44,871 nucleotides of DNA from Lachnospiraceae bacterium (lineage in GTDB: Bacteria; Bacillota; Clostridia; Lachnospirales; Lachnospiraceae): NCBI GenBank assembly GCA_017561085.1, contig JAFZDQ010000112.1, positions 1 through 44,871 of the forward strand, given 5' to 3'. The notes under the pieces were generated by a model. The model made no database searches and was not told where the DNA came from. It was given only the letters and a program-made list of their open reading frames with translations. Each line of letters opens with the position of its first letter. Positions within the stretch are counted from its first letter, which is position 1. Position numbers and translations under genes: made by a program. Below are positions 25,566-35,900 of this stretch, in pieces.

Positions 25566-27656
25566 TTACTGCTGTGCTACGTCTTTCATGGAGAAGCTCA
25601 TTCTTCCCATCTTATCCTTGCCAAGGCAAACAACGGTTACCTTATCGCCAAGTGTCAGCACATCTTCTACATGGTTGATTCTTTCCTTCGCAATCTTGGA
25701 AATATGAACCATACCTTCTTTACCGGGTGCAAATTCTACGAATGCACCGAATTCTTTAATGCTTACTACAACACCCTTGAAAATCTGGCCTTCCTGGTAG
25801 TCTGCAACGATTGTCTTAATATATTCAACAGCCTTATCCATCATTGCTGCGTCTGTACCGCAAACAGATACCATACCATCATCGGTAATGTCAATCTTCA
25901 CGCCTGTACGTGCAATGATTTCGTTGATGGTCTTACCACGCTGACCTACAACATCACCAATCTTTTCAGGATCAATCTGAAGAGAGATAATCTTAGGAGC
26001 GTAAGGACCAACTTCAGGTCTGGGCTCTGCAATTGCAGTCTTCATACAGTTGTCCATGATGAACAATCTTGCTTCACGACATCTTGCGATAGCGCCTTCT
26101 ACGATAGGTCTTGTTAAACCATGAATCTTAATATCCATCTGGATTGCTGTGATACCTTCGGTAGTACCTGTTACCTTAAAGTCCATATCGCCGAAGAAGT
26201 CTTCTAAGCCCTGGATATCGGTAAGAAGTACAAAATCGTCATCAGTATCACCTGTTACAAGACCACAGGAAATACCTGCAACCATTCTCTTAATCGGTAC
26301 ACCGGCAGCCATCAGGGACATACAGGATGCACATGTGGAAGCCATGGATGTAGAACCGTTGGATTCAAAAGTTTCGGATACGGTACGGATTGCATAAGGG
26401 AATTCTTCTTCAGAAGGAAGAACAGGCATAAGAGCCTTTTCTGCAAGTGCGCCGTGACCGATTTCTCTTCTTCCGGGACCTCTGGAGGGTTTGGTTTCAC
26501 CTACAGAGTAGGAAGGGAAATTATAATGATGCATATAACGCTTGCTTACTTCGTTTTCGTCCAAACCGTCAATTCTCTGCTGTTCGGATAAAGGAGCAAG
26601 TGTACATACGTTACAAATCTGTGTCTGTCCACGGGTGAACATTGCGGAGCCATGTACTCTGGGGATTAAATCAACTTCTGCTGCAAGAGGACGGATCTGT
26701 GTGATATCACGGCCGTCAGGACGCTTTCTGTCCTTTAAAATCATCTTACGAACAGTCTTCTTCTGATACTGGTAAACAGCTTCAGAAAGAAGTGCAAGCC
26801 ATTCTTCGTTTTCAGCGAAAGCTTCTTCTAACTTAGCAGTAATGTTCTTGATGTTTTCTTCACGAACCTGCTTTTCATCTGTAAATACTGCTTCTTCCAT
26901 TTCAGCGGGAGGAACGATTTCCTTAATTGCTGCGAATAATTCTTCGGGAATAGCACAGCTTGTGTATTCGTGTTTTTCTTTACCAACTTCAGCTACAATC
27001 TGTTCGATGAATGCGATGATTGTCTGGTTGATTTCATGTGCTTTGTAAATAGCCTCAATCATCTTATCTTCGGGTACTTCGTTTGCACCTGCTTCAATCA
27101 TGATAACTTTTTCTTTGGTAGAAGCTACTGTTAAGCTTAAGTCACCGCTCTTCCACTGTTCCTGGGAAGGATTCACTACGAACTGTCCGTCAACTAAGCC
27201 CATCTGTGTCATAGCACAAGGACCATCAAAAGGAATATCTGAAATAGCAGTAGCGATTGCTGCACCCAGCATAGCTACGATTTCAGGACGGCATTCAGGG
27301 TCAACGCTCATTACCATGTTGTTTAAGGTAACGTCGTTTCTGTAATCCTTAGGGAATAAAGGACGCATAGGTCTGTCGATTACACGGCTGGTAAGGATAG
27401 CATTTTCAGATGCCTTACCTTCTCTCTTGTTAAAGCCGCCGGGAATCTTACCAACTGCATATAATTTTTCTTCGTATTCAACACTCAGAGGGAAGAAATC
27501 GATTCCTTCTCTGGGCTTGTCGGATGCTGTTGCTGTGGATAATACTGTGGTATCACCATAATGCATAAATGCACATCCGTTTGCCTGCTTACCTACTCTG
27601 CCTACGTCTACGCTTAAGGTACGGCCGGCCAGTTCCATGGAAAATGTCTTGTACAT
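25566..27656 (-). CDS. pnp: Polyribonucleotide nucleotidyltransferase (PNPase)
   Basis: PNPase degrades RNA 3' to 5' using phosphate, and can add tails in reverse. The 696-residue protein has the family layout: first RNase PH domain (MELAGRTLSVDVGRVGKQAN), a helical domain, second RNase PH domain (RPDGRDITQIRPLAAEVDL; SVGETKPSRGPGRREIGHGA), a KH domain (KIGDVVGQRGKTINEIIART), and a C-terminal S1 domain (GQIFKGVVVSIKEFGAFVEF). It follows rpsO, the conserved pairing, but with a terminator and a long leader between them. Confidence 0.98.
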   Translation of the reverse strand: MYKTFSMELAGRTLSVDVGRVGKQANGCAFMHYGDTTVLSTATASDKPREGIDFFPLSVEYEEKLYAVGKIPGGFNKREGKASENAILTSRVIDRPMRPLFPKDYRNDVTLNNMVMSVDPECRPEIVAMLGAAIATAISDIPFDGPCAMTQMGLVDGQFVVNPSQEQWKSGDLSLTVASTKEKVIMIEAGANEVPEDKMIEAIYKAHEINQTIIAFIEQIVAEVGKEKHEYTSCAIPEELFAAIKEIVPPAEMEEAVFTDEKQVREENIKNITAKLEEAFAENEEWLALLSEAVYQYQKKTVRKMILKDRKRPDGRDITQIRPLAAEVDLIPRVHGSAMFTRGQTQICNVCTLAPLSEQQRIDGLDENEVSKRYMHHYNFPSYSVGETKPSRGPGRREIGHGALAEKALMPVLPSEEEFPYAIRTVSETFESNGSTSMASTCASCMSLMAAGVPIKRMVAGISCGLVTGDTDDDFVLLTDIQGLEDFFGDMDFKVTGTTEGITAIQMDIKIHGLTRPIVEGAIARCREARLFIMDNCMKTAIAEPRPEVGPYAPKIISLQIDPEKIGDVVGQRGKTINEIIARTGVKIDITDDGMVSVCGTDAAMMDKAVEYIKTIVADYQEGQIFKGVVVSIKEFGAFVEFAPGKEGMVHISKIAKERINHVEDVLTLGDKVTVVCLGKDKMGRMSFSMKDVAQQ

Positions 27657-27702
27657 AATCTCTCTCCTTTTCTAAATTTGATAAGTTAATTTGTTTTAAG
27701 AA

Positions 27703-27872
27703 AGAGTTTGCATACAAAGCGACTTTTGATGGCCGTCTGCCATCTGTCAAAAAGCAACATAAACTCTCCGGCAATATGCGCTCGCGTAAAACGTGCACAC
27801 CCTCAGCATTCGCGCTTATCGGGGCGGGCAGAGAACTTATGTTACTTCTTGACCTGCATTGCATGAACTCTT
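27703..27872 (-). promoter_or_regulatory. Structured leader of pnp with nested inverted repeats
   Basis: Between the rpsO terminator and pnp lie several inverted repeats. AAGAGTT (near 27701) and AACTCTT (near 27872) are outermost. A roughly 20-bp stem with a few G-U/mismatch positions joins 27752-27772 and 27828-27847. A separate perfect 6-bp hairpin GATGGC/GCCATC sits at 27728-27744. No open reading frame is convincing. In enterobacteria pnp is autoregulated through a leader stem cut by RNase III; an analogous role, or a small inserted element, are both possible. Confidence 0.5.
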
Positions 27873-27884
27873 CCTTATTTTCGC

Positions 27885-27926
27885 TTAAAAGGCGGAGATT
27901 CCGAAATACTCGGTATGCTCCGCCTC
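27885..27926 (-). terminator. Rho-independent terminator after rpsO
   Basis: GGCGGAG (27924-27918) pairs with CTCCGCC (27897-27891), with an inner CCGAG/TTCGG pairing, followed by UUUU. It lies 24 nt after the rpsO stop. Confidence 0.82.
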
Positions 27927-27949
27927 TTGCTTGCATTTTTGCTGAAGTC

Positions 27950-28216
27950 TTATTTTCTAAGACCAAGTCTTTCAATCAAAGAACGGTATCTTTCGATATC
28001 TTTGCTCTTAAGATAGTCAAGTAAACCACGTCTCTGACCTACTAATTTGAACATACCTCTTCTGGAGTGGTTGTCCTTGGGATGAACCTTTAAGTGCTCT
28101 GTGAGCTCCTGGATTCTTGCTGTAAGAACTGCAATCTGTACTTCAGGTGAACCTGTATCGTTAGCACATGTAGCATATTCTTTCATAATTGCTGCTTTCT
28201 TTTCTTTAGAAATCAT
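27950..28216 (-). CDS. rpsO: 30S ribosomal protein S15
   Basis: 88 residues, the usual length. Signature [20 protein letters not shown], then [20 protein letters not shown] and [21 protein letters not shown]15 binds 16S rRNA in the central domain. AAGGAGG lies just upstream of the ATG. Confidence 0.98.
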   Translation of the reverse strand: MISKEKKAAIMKEYATCANDTGSPEVQIAVLTARIQELTEHLKVHPKDNHSRRGMFKLVGQRRGLLDYLKSKDIERYRSLIERLGLRK

Positions 28217-28219
28217 GTT

Positions 28220-28310
28220 TGTTTCCTCCTTTTTCTTAATAATCGCCGTGAGCTAAGATTCGGTCGGAGTCTTCCAAGAATCCGGGCTCAGGCTATAAAT
28301 ACATACCTTA
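28220..28310 (-). promoter_or_regulatory. Probable S15 autoregulatory leader
   Basis: The roughly 100-nt leader folds around TGAGC/GCTCA (extended by GCC/GGC) enclosing GATTC/GAATC and a GG-rich loop, ending shortly before the rpsO ribosome-binding site. rpsO leaders that bind S15 are known in several bacterial groups with differing shapes. That this one binds S15 is inference. Confidence 0.45.
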
Positions 28311-28313
28311 ACG

Positions 28314-28342
28314 ATAATACCACAGTTTCGGGCGCGTGTAAA
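28314..28342 (-). promoter_or_regulatory. Promoter of rpsO
   Basis: TTTACA (28337-28342) and TATTAT (28314-28319) with a 17-bp spacer on the minus strand, about 98 nt upstream of the rpsO start. Confidence 0.8.
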
Positions 28343-28360
28343 GTATGATTTTTCATCAAC

Positions 28361-28651
28361 TTAATCCGGTATTCTGCATTCAGTAAATTCAACTGTTCCA
28401 TCTATAATGGAAACATTACATCGCGCTGAATATTGCCATTTGATTCCCGAGGTTAAGATTAACTGCGTAACTTTTGATATATCATATTCATTCACGGGTT
28501 TATCATTTATTCCCACAAAACAATTAACAAAACCATCTTCTTCACTATAGCCCGAAGTTGCATTATCAGCATGCTCTTTACAGAATTCATATCCTAATTT
28601 ATTGATACACGCAGATATTCCGATACTCTTAGCTTCATTTACCGTTAGCAT
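28361..28651 (-). CDS. Hypothetical protein, partner of JAMM-motif gene
   Basis: 96 residues, mixed alpha/beta by appearance, with no recognised motif (MLTVNEAKSIGISACINKLG at the start, VSIIDGTVEFTECRIPD at the end). Its ATG overlaps the stop of the upstream gene by one base (TAATG), so translation is coupled. The AT-rich composition differs from the flanking rpsO and wall-protein genes. It could be a partner or immunity-like protein of the JAMM gene; that is a guess from position. Confidence 0.7.
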   Translation of the reverse strand: MLTVNEAKSIGISACINKLGYEFCKEHADNATSGYSEEDGFVNCFVGINDKPVNEYDISKVTQLILTSGIKWQYSARCNVSIIDGTVEFTECRIPD

Positions 28652-29136
28652 TATCTTATACCTCCTTCCACAAAATCATCAAAAATATTTGCAGTAAATT
28701 CCATTTCATAACCGGTTATATAAGAAATAATCGTACTTCTTTTCTGGTCTATATATTTCAAAAAATCTCTATCATCTTCAGAGGGTTCTATTGATGAATA
28801 ATCAGGATGTGTGTGTGCTATTAAGCGAAGTTTCTTAGACTTTAAAAGAATCAGTAGCTCATCAGTGAATTCACAATGTCTCTCAATCCCATGGAAAACA
28901 ATGTCCTTCGTTTTCCCTCTTAATAGAGCAAATTCATGCTTTGTTGCTGCTGAAAGATAAGCGATATCCTTAATTGTTATGGATTCATATTCGAATGCAC
29001 CCCAATCATTAGGATTTGGAACTCTTGCTAATATATTTTTCCTTCGTTCATTCAATCCAGCATCTCCGTTTCGTATAGCTTCCAGTGATTTCTGTGTCGA
29101 TGCTGTAGAAGCAAGCAAGTTCTGCTTTACTTTCAT
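28651..29136 (-). CDS. JAMM/MPN-like putative metallopeptidase
   Basis: About 161 residues. It shows a possible JAMM zinc site: a glutamate in KHEFALLRGK, then 40 residues later the HxH of LRLIAHTHPDYSS, and PSEDDRDFL supplying the serine and aspartate. Spacing of HxH to S is one residue longer than in RadC or Rpn11 but is similar to JAB domains of phages and polymorphic toxins. The N-terminal 60 residues are helical and charged. Start at the ATG 29136; an in-frame TTG at 29142 has better spacing to AAGGGG and may be the real start. AT-rich, likely acquired. Function unknown. Confidence 0.65.
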   Translation of the reverse strand: MKVKQNLLASTASTQKSLEAIRNGDAGLNERRKNILARVPNPNDWGAFEYESITIKDIAYLSAATKHEFALLRGKTKDIVFHGIERHCEFTDELLILLKSKKLRLIAHTHPDYSSIEPSEDDRDFLKYIDQKRSTIISYITGYEMEFTANIFDDFVEGGIR

Positions 29137-29266
29137 TAACAAATATTTCCCCTTTTTATCATCAAATATTAACAATCAAGTTTTTATTTACTTATTGTTA
29201 ATTATATTATATCAAAAAAAAATGGAAAGTACATATTTTTAGAAAGATTTTATATTTGAGGTTTCA

Positions 29267-29956
29267 TTAACGGAATGTGACCGTTTCTGCACTTTGTTTG
29301 AATGCGTCCATGTATCCGGCGCCTTTTTCCTGGATGTAGCTGAAGATATGCTCTTCTTTTCCTGCCTCATCATAAATAAGGAGCTGGAGCTGTTCATAGT
29401 TCGTACCAAGAAGCTTGTAGGCTACTTCGATCTGTACGCATTCCTTTCCGTCTGTTTCATACTCCTTTAAGTCCTTCACTCTGACATCCACGTCTTCACC
29501 GTAGTTGTCCTGAAATTCCTTAATAAGACGTTCTCTGAAAATCGCTTCGTTCACAGCTTCCTTCCTGCCGTCATAGGCTGCTATCAGATAGCTGATGCAG
29601 GCGATTTCTTCAGGGTATTCTTCACAAACGAAAAGTCCTTCTTCCCCTTCATATTCCACAAAACCTTTGGGCAGACGCAGGTTTATACTTCCGTCTTCCC
29701 CTAAATTCGCTTCTTCTGTTTCTATTTGCGTTTCCGCGTCTTGATTGCTACCTGCTACGGTTTCTTTCTGACTGTCGGTTTCTTCCTGACTGCTTTCTGC
29801 GCTATCATCCTTGCTGTCGTCTTCTGTTACGGGAACGCCGGCAATGGTTACTTCCATTGCCGGTGTTTCCTCTGTTTCTGTCTTTCCTTTTGATGCACAG
29901 CCGGTCAGCATTGTCAGGGTCAGCGCAAGCACCAACCATAATGCTTTTTTATTCAT
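29267..29956 (-). CDS. Lipoprotein coupled to the Cna_B wall protein
   Basis: 229 residues with a lipoprotein signal (MNKKALWLVLALTLTMLTGC). A low-complexity acidic stretch rich in E, S, D and T (about residues 25-85) is followed by a compact domain (SINLRLPKGFVEYEGEEG to MDAFKQSAETVTFR). Its ATG lies inside the end of the upstream gene (8-nt overlap ATGAATAA), so both are made from one mRNA. I do not recognise the folded domain. Confidence 0.85.
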   Translation of the reverse strand: MNKKALWLVLALTLTMLTGCASKGKTETEETPAMEVTIAGVPVTEDDSKDDSAESSQEETDSQKETVAGSNQDAETQIETEEANLGEDGSINLRLPKGFVEYEGEEGLFVCEEYPEEIACISYLIAAYDGRKEAVNEAIFRERLIKEFQDNYGEDVDVRVKDLKEYETDGKECVQIEVAYKLLGTNYEQLQLLIYDEAGKEEHIFSYIQEKGAGYMDAFKQSAETVTFR

Positions 29957-32900
29957 CCTTCAAAATTCCTCTTCTTTTGCCCTTATAAATTTGGGTGGCT
30001 GCAAACGTGGCTGAAATACCTGCCATTAACAGCATACCAATCCATAAGAAAATCTGCATGTCATCGCCTGTTGCGGGACGTCTTCTCTTACCAAGAACTG
30101 CACAGTCTGTGGCTCTTCTTGCTCCAAGCACTGCCGCTTCAATGCCTACTTCCTCTACTCTTTCGCCCTGCTCGGGTTCCACCTCCGTTACCGGCTTGGG
30201 TGTAGCGCTAGGTGCCGGTGTCTTGCCCGGCGTAGGTGCCGGCGTTTCCCCGGGATTCGGTGTAGGGGTTGTCTCAGGCTCCGGTGTCACTTCCGCTGTG
30301 GGCGTAGGTGTTTCGGTAGGCTTGGGTGTCGCCGTAGGTGACGGTGTTGCCGTAGGTGCGGGAGTTTCCTCCGGTACCGGGGTAGGAGTCGGTGTAGGTT
30401 CTACCTTGTGGGTATTGGTAATGGTAAAGGTATCCTCACTGTAGGTAGTGGTGTAGCCTTTCACCTTACTGATTTCCTTCACGGTATATGTGATTTCCAC
30501 GCCGTCCTTATACTTGGGCAGGTCTGTCCAGGTATAGGTCCACTTGTTTGCTTTGTTTAATACTACAGGCTCGCCTATCTCTTCGCCGTCTGCAAGGAGC
30601 TGAACTTTGATGCTGTCGGGACGGAGGCCGTCCTTGTCGTTTTCGTCCTTCCACTTCTTTAAAACCGTTACTTCGGTGGTTTCAGGCTCATGGGTATTGG
30701 TTACGTTATAGCCGTCTACTTCACTGTCGTAGTCTGCAACTTCATCTTCCGTGATGGTGTAGACGATTTCCACGCCACCGTCTCTGTACTTGGGAAGCTC
30801 TGTAAAGCTCCACTTCCAGTCATCTGCTTCCGTTACGGTTACAGAGTCGATTTCTGTTCCGTCTGCAAACAGTCTGATAGTAATGCTTTCAGGTCTCTTT
30901 CCGTCCTGATTGTCTGCATCGTCCCAGGTCTTTTCACCGCTTACTTCAGTTGTTTCGGGTGTATAGGTATTGGTTACGTCATAGCCGTTTATCTCGGTTT
31001 CGTAGCCTGTAACTTCATCTTCTGTGATGGTATAGGTTACAAGCTGGCCTACTGCACCAACCTTGTATTTAGGAAGTTCTGTAAAGCTCCACTTCCAGTC
31101 ATCTGCTTCTGTTACGGTTACGGAATCAATCTTTTCGCCGTCCGCAAGTAAATTGATGGTGATGCTGGAAGGACGTTTACCGTCCTGATTGTCTGCATCT
31201 TCCCAGGTCTTTTCACCTTCAATATCAACCACTTCCGGTTCATGGGTGTTTATTACGTCGTAGCCGTCTACTTCGGTTTCATAGTCTGTAACTGCTTCTT
31301 CCGTAATGGTATAAACGATTTCCTGACCTACTGCACCAGCCTTATACTTGGGCAGGTCTGTGAAACTCCATGTCCAGTTGCCGTCTGCATCGGGAGTCAC
31401 TGTTACGGAATCAATCTTTTCGCCGTCTGCAAGTAAGTTGATGGTGATACTGGAAGGACGTTTGCCATCCTGATTGTCGGCATCTTCCCAGGTCTTTTCA
31501 CCTTCAATATCAACCACTTCCGGTGTATAGGTATTGGTTACCGTGAAGACTTTTTCTTCTTCCTCATAGGTTGCGGTATAGCCTTCCGGTAAGTTTATTT
31601 CTTCAATGGTGTAGGTAATCTCTGCCCCACCGATTGCGGTCTTGGGCAGGTGTTCCCAGGTATAAGCCCAGCCATTTGCTTCACTTAAGGTAACAGGGTC
31701 GCCATATGCTACTCCGTCACCAAGAATCTGAATTTCAATGCTTTCGGGACGCTTTCCGTCCTGATTGTCTGCATCTTCCCATACCTTCTTCACGCTACGC
31801 TGTGTTTCGGGAATGCTGATTTTTACGCGGGTTCCGATTACCGTTGCGTACTCGCCCTCTGAGGAGGTACTAGTCTGACGGTAACAGGAGTATGCCGGTC
31901 TGTTGATGGCGTAAATCTTGTCCGGGTTTTCCATCTGGGGCAGGGTGTCCGGTGCGGTCATGCTGATTTCAAAGTATACACAGCCGCTGTTGGGTAACAC
32001 GAAGTCGCTGCCGTCTGTTTTCTTACGCAGGTCTACCGCGATGGCCTTGATGGTACTCTTATCTTCCGGCTGTGTGGTGGACCAGACAGAAGTATTCTCA
32101 AGCCAGGTATCCTTCACGCTGCCGGTTTCCGTGTTATAGTCAATATCTGCCGTGGAGTAATAAACCACGGGAGCAATGCCAAGGGCTACGGCGCGAGAGG
32201 TATCGATAGACTGGAATGTTCCCTTCCATGTTACTTCTCCGGTGGCGCCTTCTTTGTTGGCCGCTTCTTCTAAAATGTCGTAAACAATTAAATCCTTTAA
32301 GGTACCGCTGGCGGAGTTAGTTACGCCCACACGGTATTTGTAGGTGTCATTTAAGTTGGTGGTATCGATGGTGGTATAAATACCGCCGTTCCCTTTGACA
32401 CGTTTGTCGATACCAACTTCCAGGGAGGTAGCCATATCCAGAGATACTGCCACGTAAGCGTACAGGGTGCTGTTGGGTGTGATTACACCATCCCCATCCA
32501 TGTCGCAGAACGCAGGATTTCCGTCACGGCCTACTACTTCTAAAAATTTCACTGTACTGTCAACCGGATTTCCTTTATTATTATATACCTCCGGATTTCC
32601 GCTGTCTGATTTAGAGTCTCCCTTGATGGTCTTGCCGCTCTGGAATGCAACCAGGTTGTATTCATTACCGGTGGTGTAAACCAGATCTTTCCAGGTGATA
32701 TAGGTGTCGAAGGTAAGTTCAAAGCCACTCACTCCGGTATAAACAGATGAATTGTTTCCGATATGCAGTGCAGAAAAATAACGATACACCTGCTCACGCA
32801 TAAAATTTGTTACACCCTCATCACACTTCACATAGAACTTCACCATCTGTCTGCCGGTTCCGTCCCAGTTATCAAATGCCTCTACCTTCGTAACCTGTAC

Positions 32901-35900
32901 TCCGGTCCCCCCATTTGATACCATATATCTTTTTACAGTAGGCGTGGACTCGGTATTATACTTGTAACCAACCGGAAGCAGGTCATAAAATACCCCTTCC
33001 GTCTGCTGGAACGCATTAAATATCTCCGGATTATTTGTCGCAAAGCTTTCAGACATGTTAGTGGATTCAGCTTCCGTTATCTTAAACTGTACTTCTGCCC
33101 TTTGCTTATCGGTATTGTTTGTCTTACTTACGATTTCTTTCTTAATAGCAGATTTATAGGTAATGGGAGAAAGTACGCCGGAGTCCCAGTCTCTTAACAT
33201 ATAACCGTCACTGGTGGCTTCTCCATAGTTATTCTCTGCTTTATCTCTGGTTGCTAGATATTCACATACTGATGTAGACGGCTTGGAACCACCGGGTGTA
33301 GTTACCTGTTCTGCACTTTTGTCATTCCATACAAAGTTTCCGTTTTCATCCGTAAGGAAATGCTTAAAGGCTGCCACATCATAAATATATATACTACCGG
33401 TGTAATCCGGATTTGCCTCTGCCCATGCCTTGAAGGTAGGGGAAGTGGGCTTAATTTCTGTATACAAGTCTATGTTACATTTGAATTTTCCTCTTCCCAC
33501 TGCAGGCGTTTTTACGCGAATTCTGGTAAAGCCGCGCCCCTTTATATTCGTGTCTAAACCACTGCTATTGATACCTTTATTAAACAAATAACCACCACTA
33601 GCTTTTTGAGGCTCTAATGTAATTGTCTGGATTTCTTCCCATGCACCTTTTCGATACCCTTCAATTACCAAATCTCCGCCTTCAAAATCCGAATAATAAG
33701 AGTTTCCGTTGGATAAATCTACAACCGAGAGACTGCAACTTATACGATTTATCTGGGTAATTTCATAATCTTCCTCCGTCATGGGAATATAAGCACCATT
33801 TTCTCCCAGATTCCAAAAATGAAAATCATCATAGATTTCAAATTTTTGTCTGGCATCCTCAGAAAGCAGGTTTCCGTCATAGGATTGCTCCAATTCCCAC
33901 TCAAATTCTCCCGGAGATTTTCCGTTTTTTACAATTTCTATACCACCGGCATAGGTATTTCCACCATCCTTTTCCCATGTTTCCAGTTCACCGATATGGT
34001 ATTCGTAATTCACCCATTCGAATTCATCCATGGTAATCTGCGCACCATCTATATCATTGTGGTCGCCGTCTTCTACCAAATGGCTGTCTTCATCCGTCGT
34101 CGTAATATCCAGATAAATGATAGGCTGGAAGCTTTCCTGTGTGGCAGGATAACGGACATAGATTGTACTATTTACCTCTGAGGTCATTGAACTTCCTTGG
34201 GAATACATTGTCCCCGGCCTTGTATAAGACCATGCCGTTGTATCTCCTTCCGGATGAAGCTGAACAGGGTGATTCTTAACTACTCCCCCTCTGTCAGGAC
34301 TCATACTGGATTTTACAAATAGTACCTCTGCTTCATCGCAAAGTGCATCTTCAAAATGGAATAGCGACTCTGTGGGCTGATTGATTTTTGTATACTGCTC
34401 ATTTATATTAAATGACATATACCTGTAATTCTCAAAATCTGCATCCGTCCTAAGTTCAGAAGGTAACTTATCCGCACTGTAAATATAGGTTGGCTTGGGC
34501 GGCGTACTGGAAAATGACAGTTTACCCAAGGTAAACCCGGTATCCAGCTGATAGGTAATGGCATCTGTGGTATATACCTCAGGGGTATCCTGCAGGGTGG
34601 TTGTCGCACTTCCCTTGGCTACCAGTTCGCCAATACTCATATCGATGGTTTTCACAGGGTCAACCGTATATCTTACTTCAATGGTGGTGTTGGTACCGGC
34701 CGGCACCTCGCACCAGTTGGTAATTACCAATTCGTCATCCGCTTCATTTTCCGGGGTTCCCATATCATCTACCCAATAATGATATCTCACGTCCTCATCT
34801 GCAGGAATATCAGGCATCTTCGCCAGGGAAATCTGGCTGGGCACGCAAGCCGTTCCGTCACGGTACGCCCAAAGGGCATAAGGAAGCCTTACCTCCATCT
34901 TGCCGGTATCATAAGTGCCGGATGAGGTAATGATATTCAGCACGTAGGTGGTGTCAACGCCACTTTCTTCTACTGTGTCGTAGGTCTGGTGATACTTCTT
35001 ACTTTCGTCTGCAGTCTTCCAGTAAAGGTCGATGGAATACTGGAGTTTATCAGAGGTTGCACTCCAGGTAAGGGTAACTGCGGGGTCGCTCTCTGCTGCC
35101 GCTTCGTCTGCTGCTGTGGCTGCTGTTTCCGCGTCCGCTCCCATACCTGCATAAACCTTCACTGTGGCAGGGTTTGAGTTGGTGCTGTCCGCACCTTCCT
35201 CTGATGTAAAATCTAAAGTGAATTCTGTAGCCGCATCTTCAAGGCTGTTATCAAGCGTGAAATAGCAACCATCCGCGGTTTTCGTAAGGGTGATTTCATT
35301 TCCGCTTGTATCTGTTACAGAGAAGGTTTCACCTTCTGCCACTTCTGTCAAAAGGCCTGCTCTGTCTGTATCTAACTTCAGGTAAAAATAATTGTCTGCT
35401 CCCATAGGTGCACTTGCACTGACCTTCATGGATAAGGTCTCACCAAAGTAAGCACTGATTTTGTCCCCTTCTGTGGTAACTTCGATGGTGGCAGGCTCTG
35501 CTTGCTGGGGTTCTAAGTCTATCTCATCCCCTAACGCATCTTTCAAAAGTAACAGTTCCTCTTCGGTCATACAGTCGCCTTCATGGCCCTTCTCCAGGGC
35601 ACAGTTTTCAGAGAGGTCACAAGCTTCTTCAAGCTCACAATCTCCCTCATGCCCTGTAGGCAGGATGCAACCTTCTGTCAGGGTACATTCTTCCTCCGGC
35701 TCTGCTGTGGGTTCTGTGCCCGGTTCTAAAGTAGGCTCTATAGTAGGTTCCACGGTTGCCTCTGCTGTAGGCTCCTCGGTAACTTCTGCTGAAGGCGCGG
35801 GCGCTTCCGTAGCTTCTGTACCGGTTTCTGTGCCAGGCTCTGTAGCAGGTGCTGTCGTTTCAGTTGCTTCCGTTGCAGGTGCTTCTGTTGCCGGAGCCTG

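Noticed and set aside
27589-27975. 128-codon minus-strand frame bridging rpsO and pnp
   Set aside because: It overlaps both genes in another frame, spans a terminator and hairpins, and resembles no family.
29995-30444. 149-codon plus-strand frame rich in G, V and S
   Set aside because: It is the antisense shadow of the proline/threonine-rich tail of the wall protein; no ribosome-binding site.
30400-31810. Regular repeats that might suggest a CRISPR or satellite array
   Set aside because: Period is 270-285 bp, in frame, and codes Cna_B domains.
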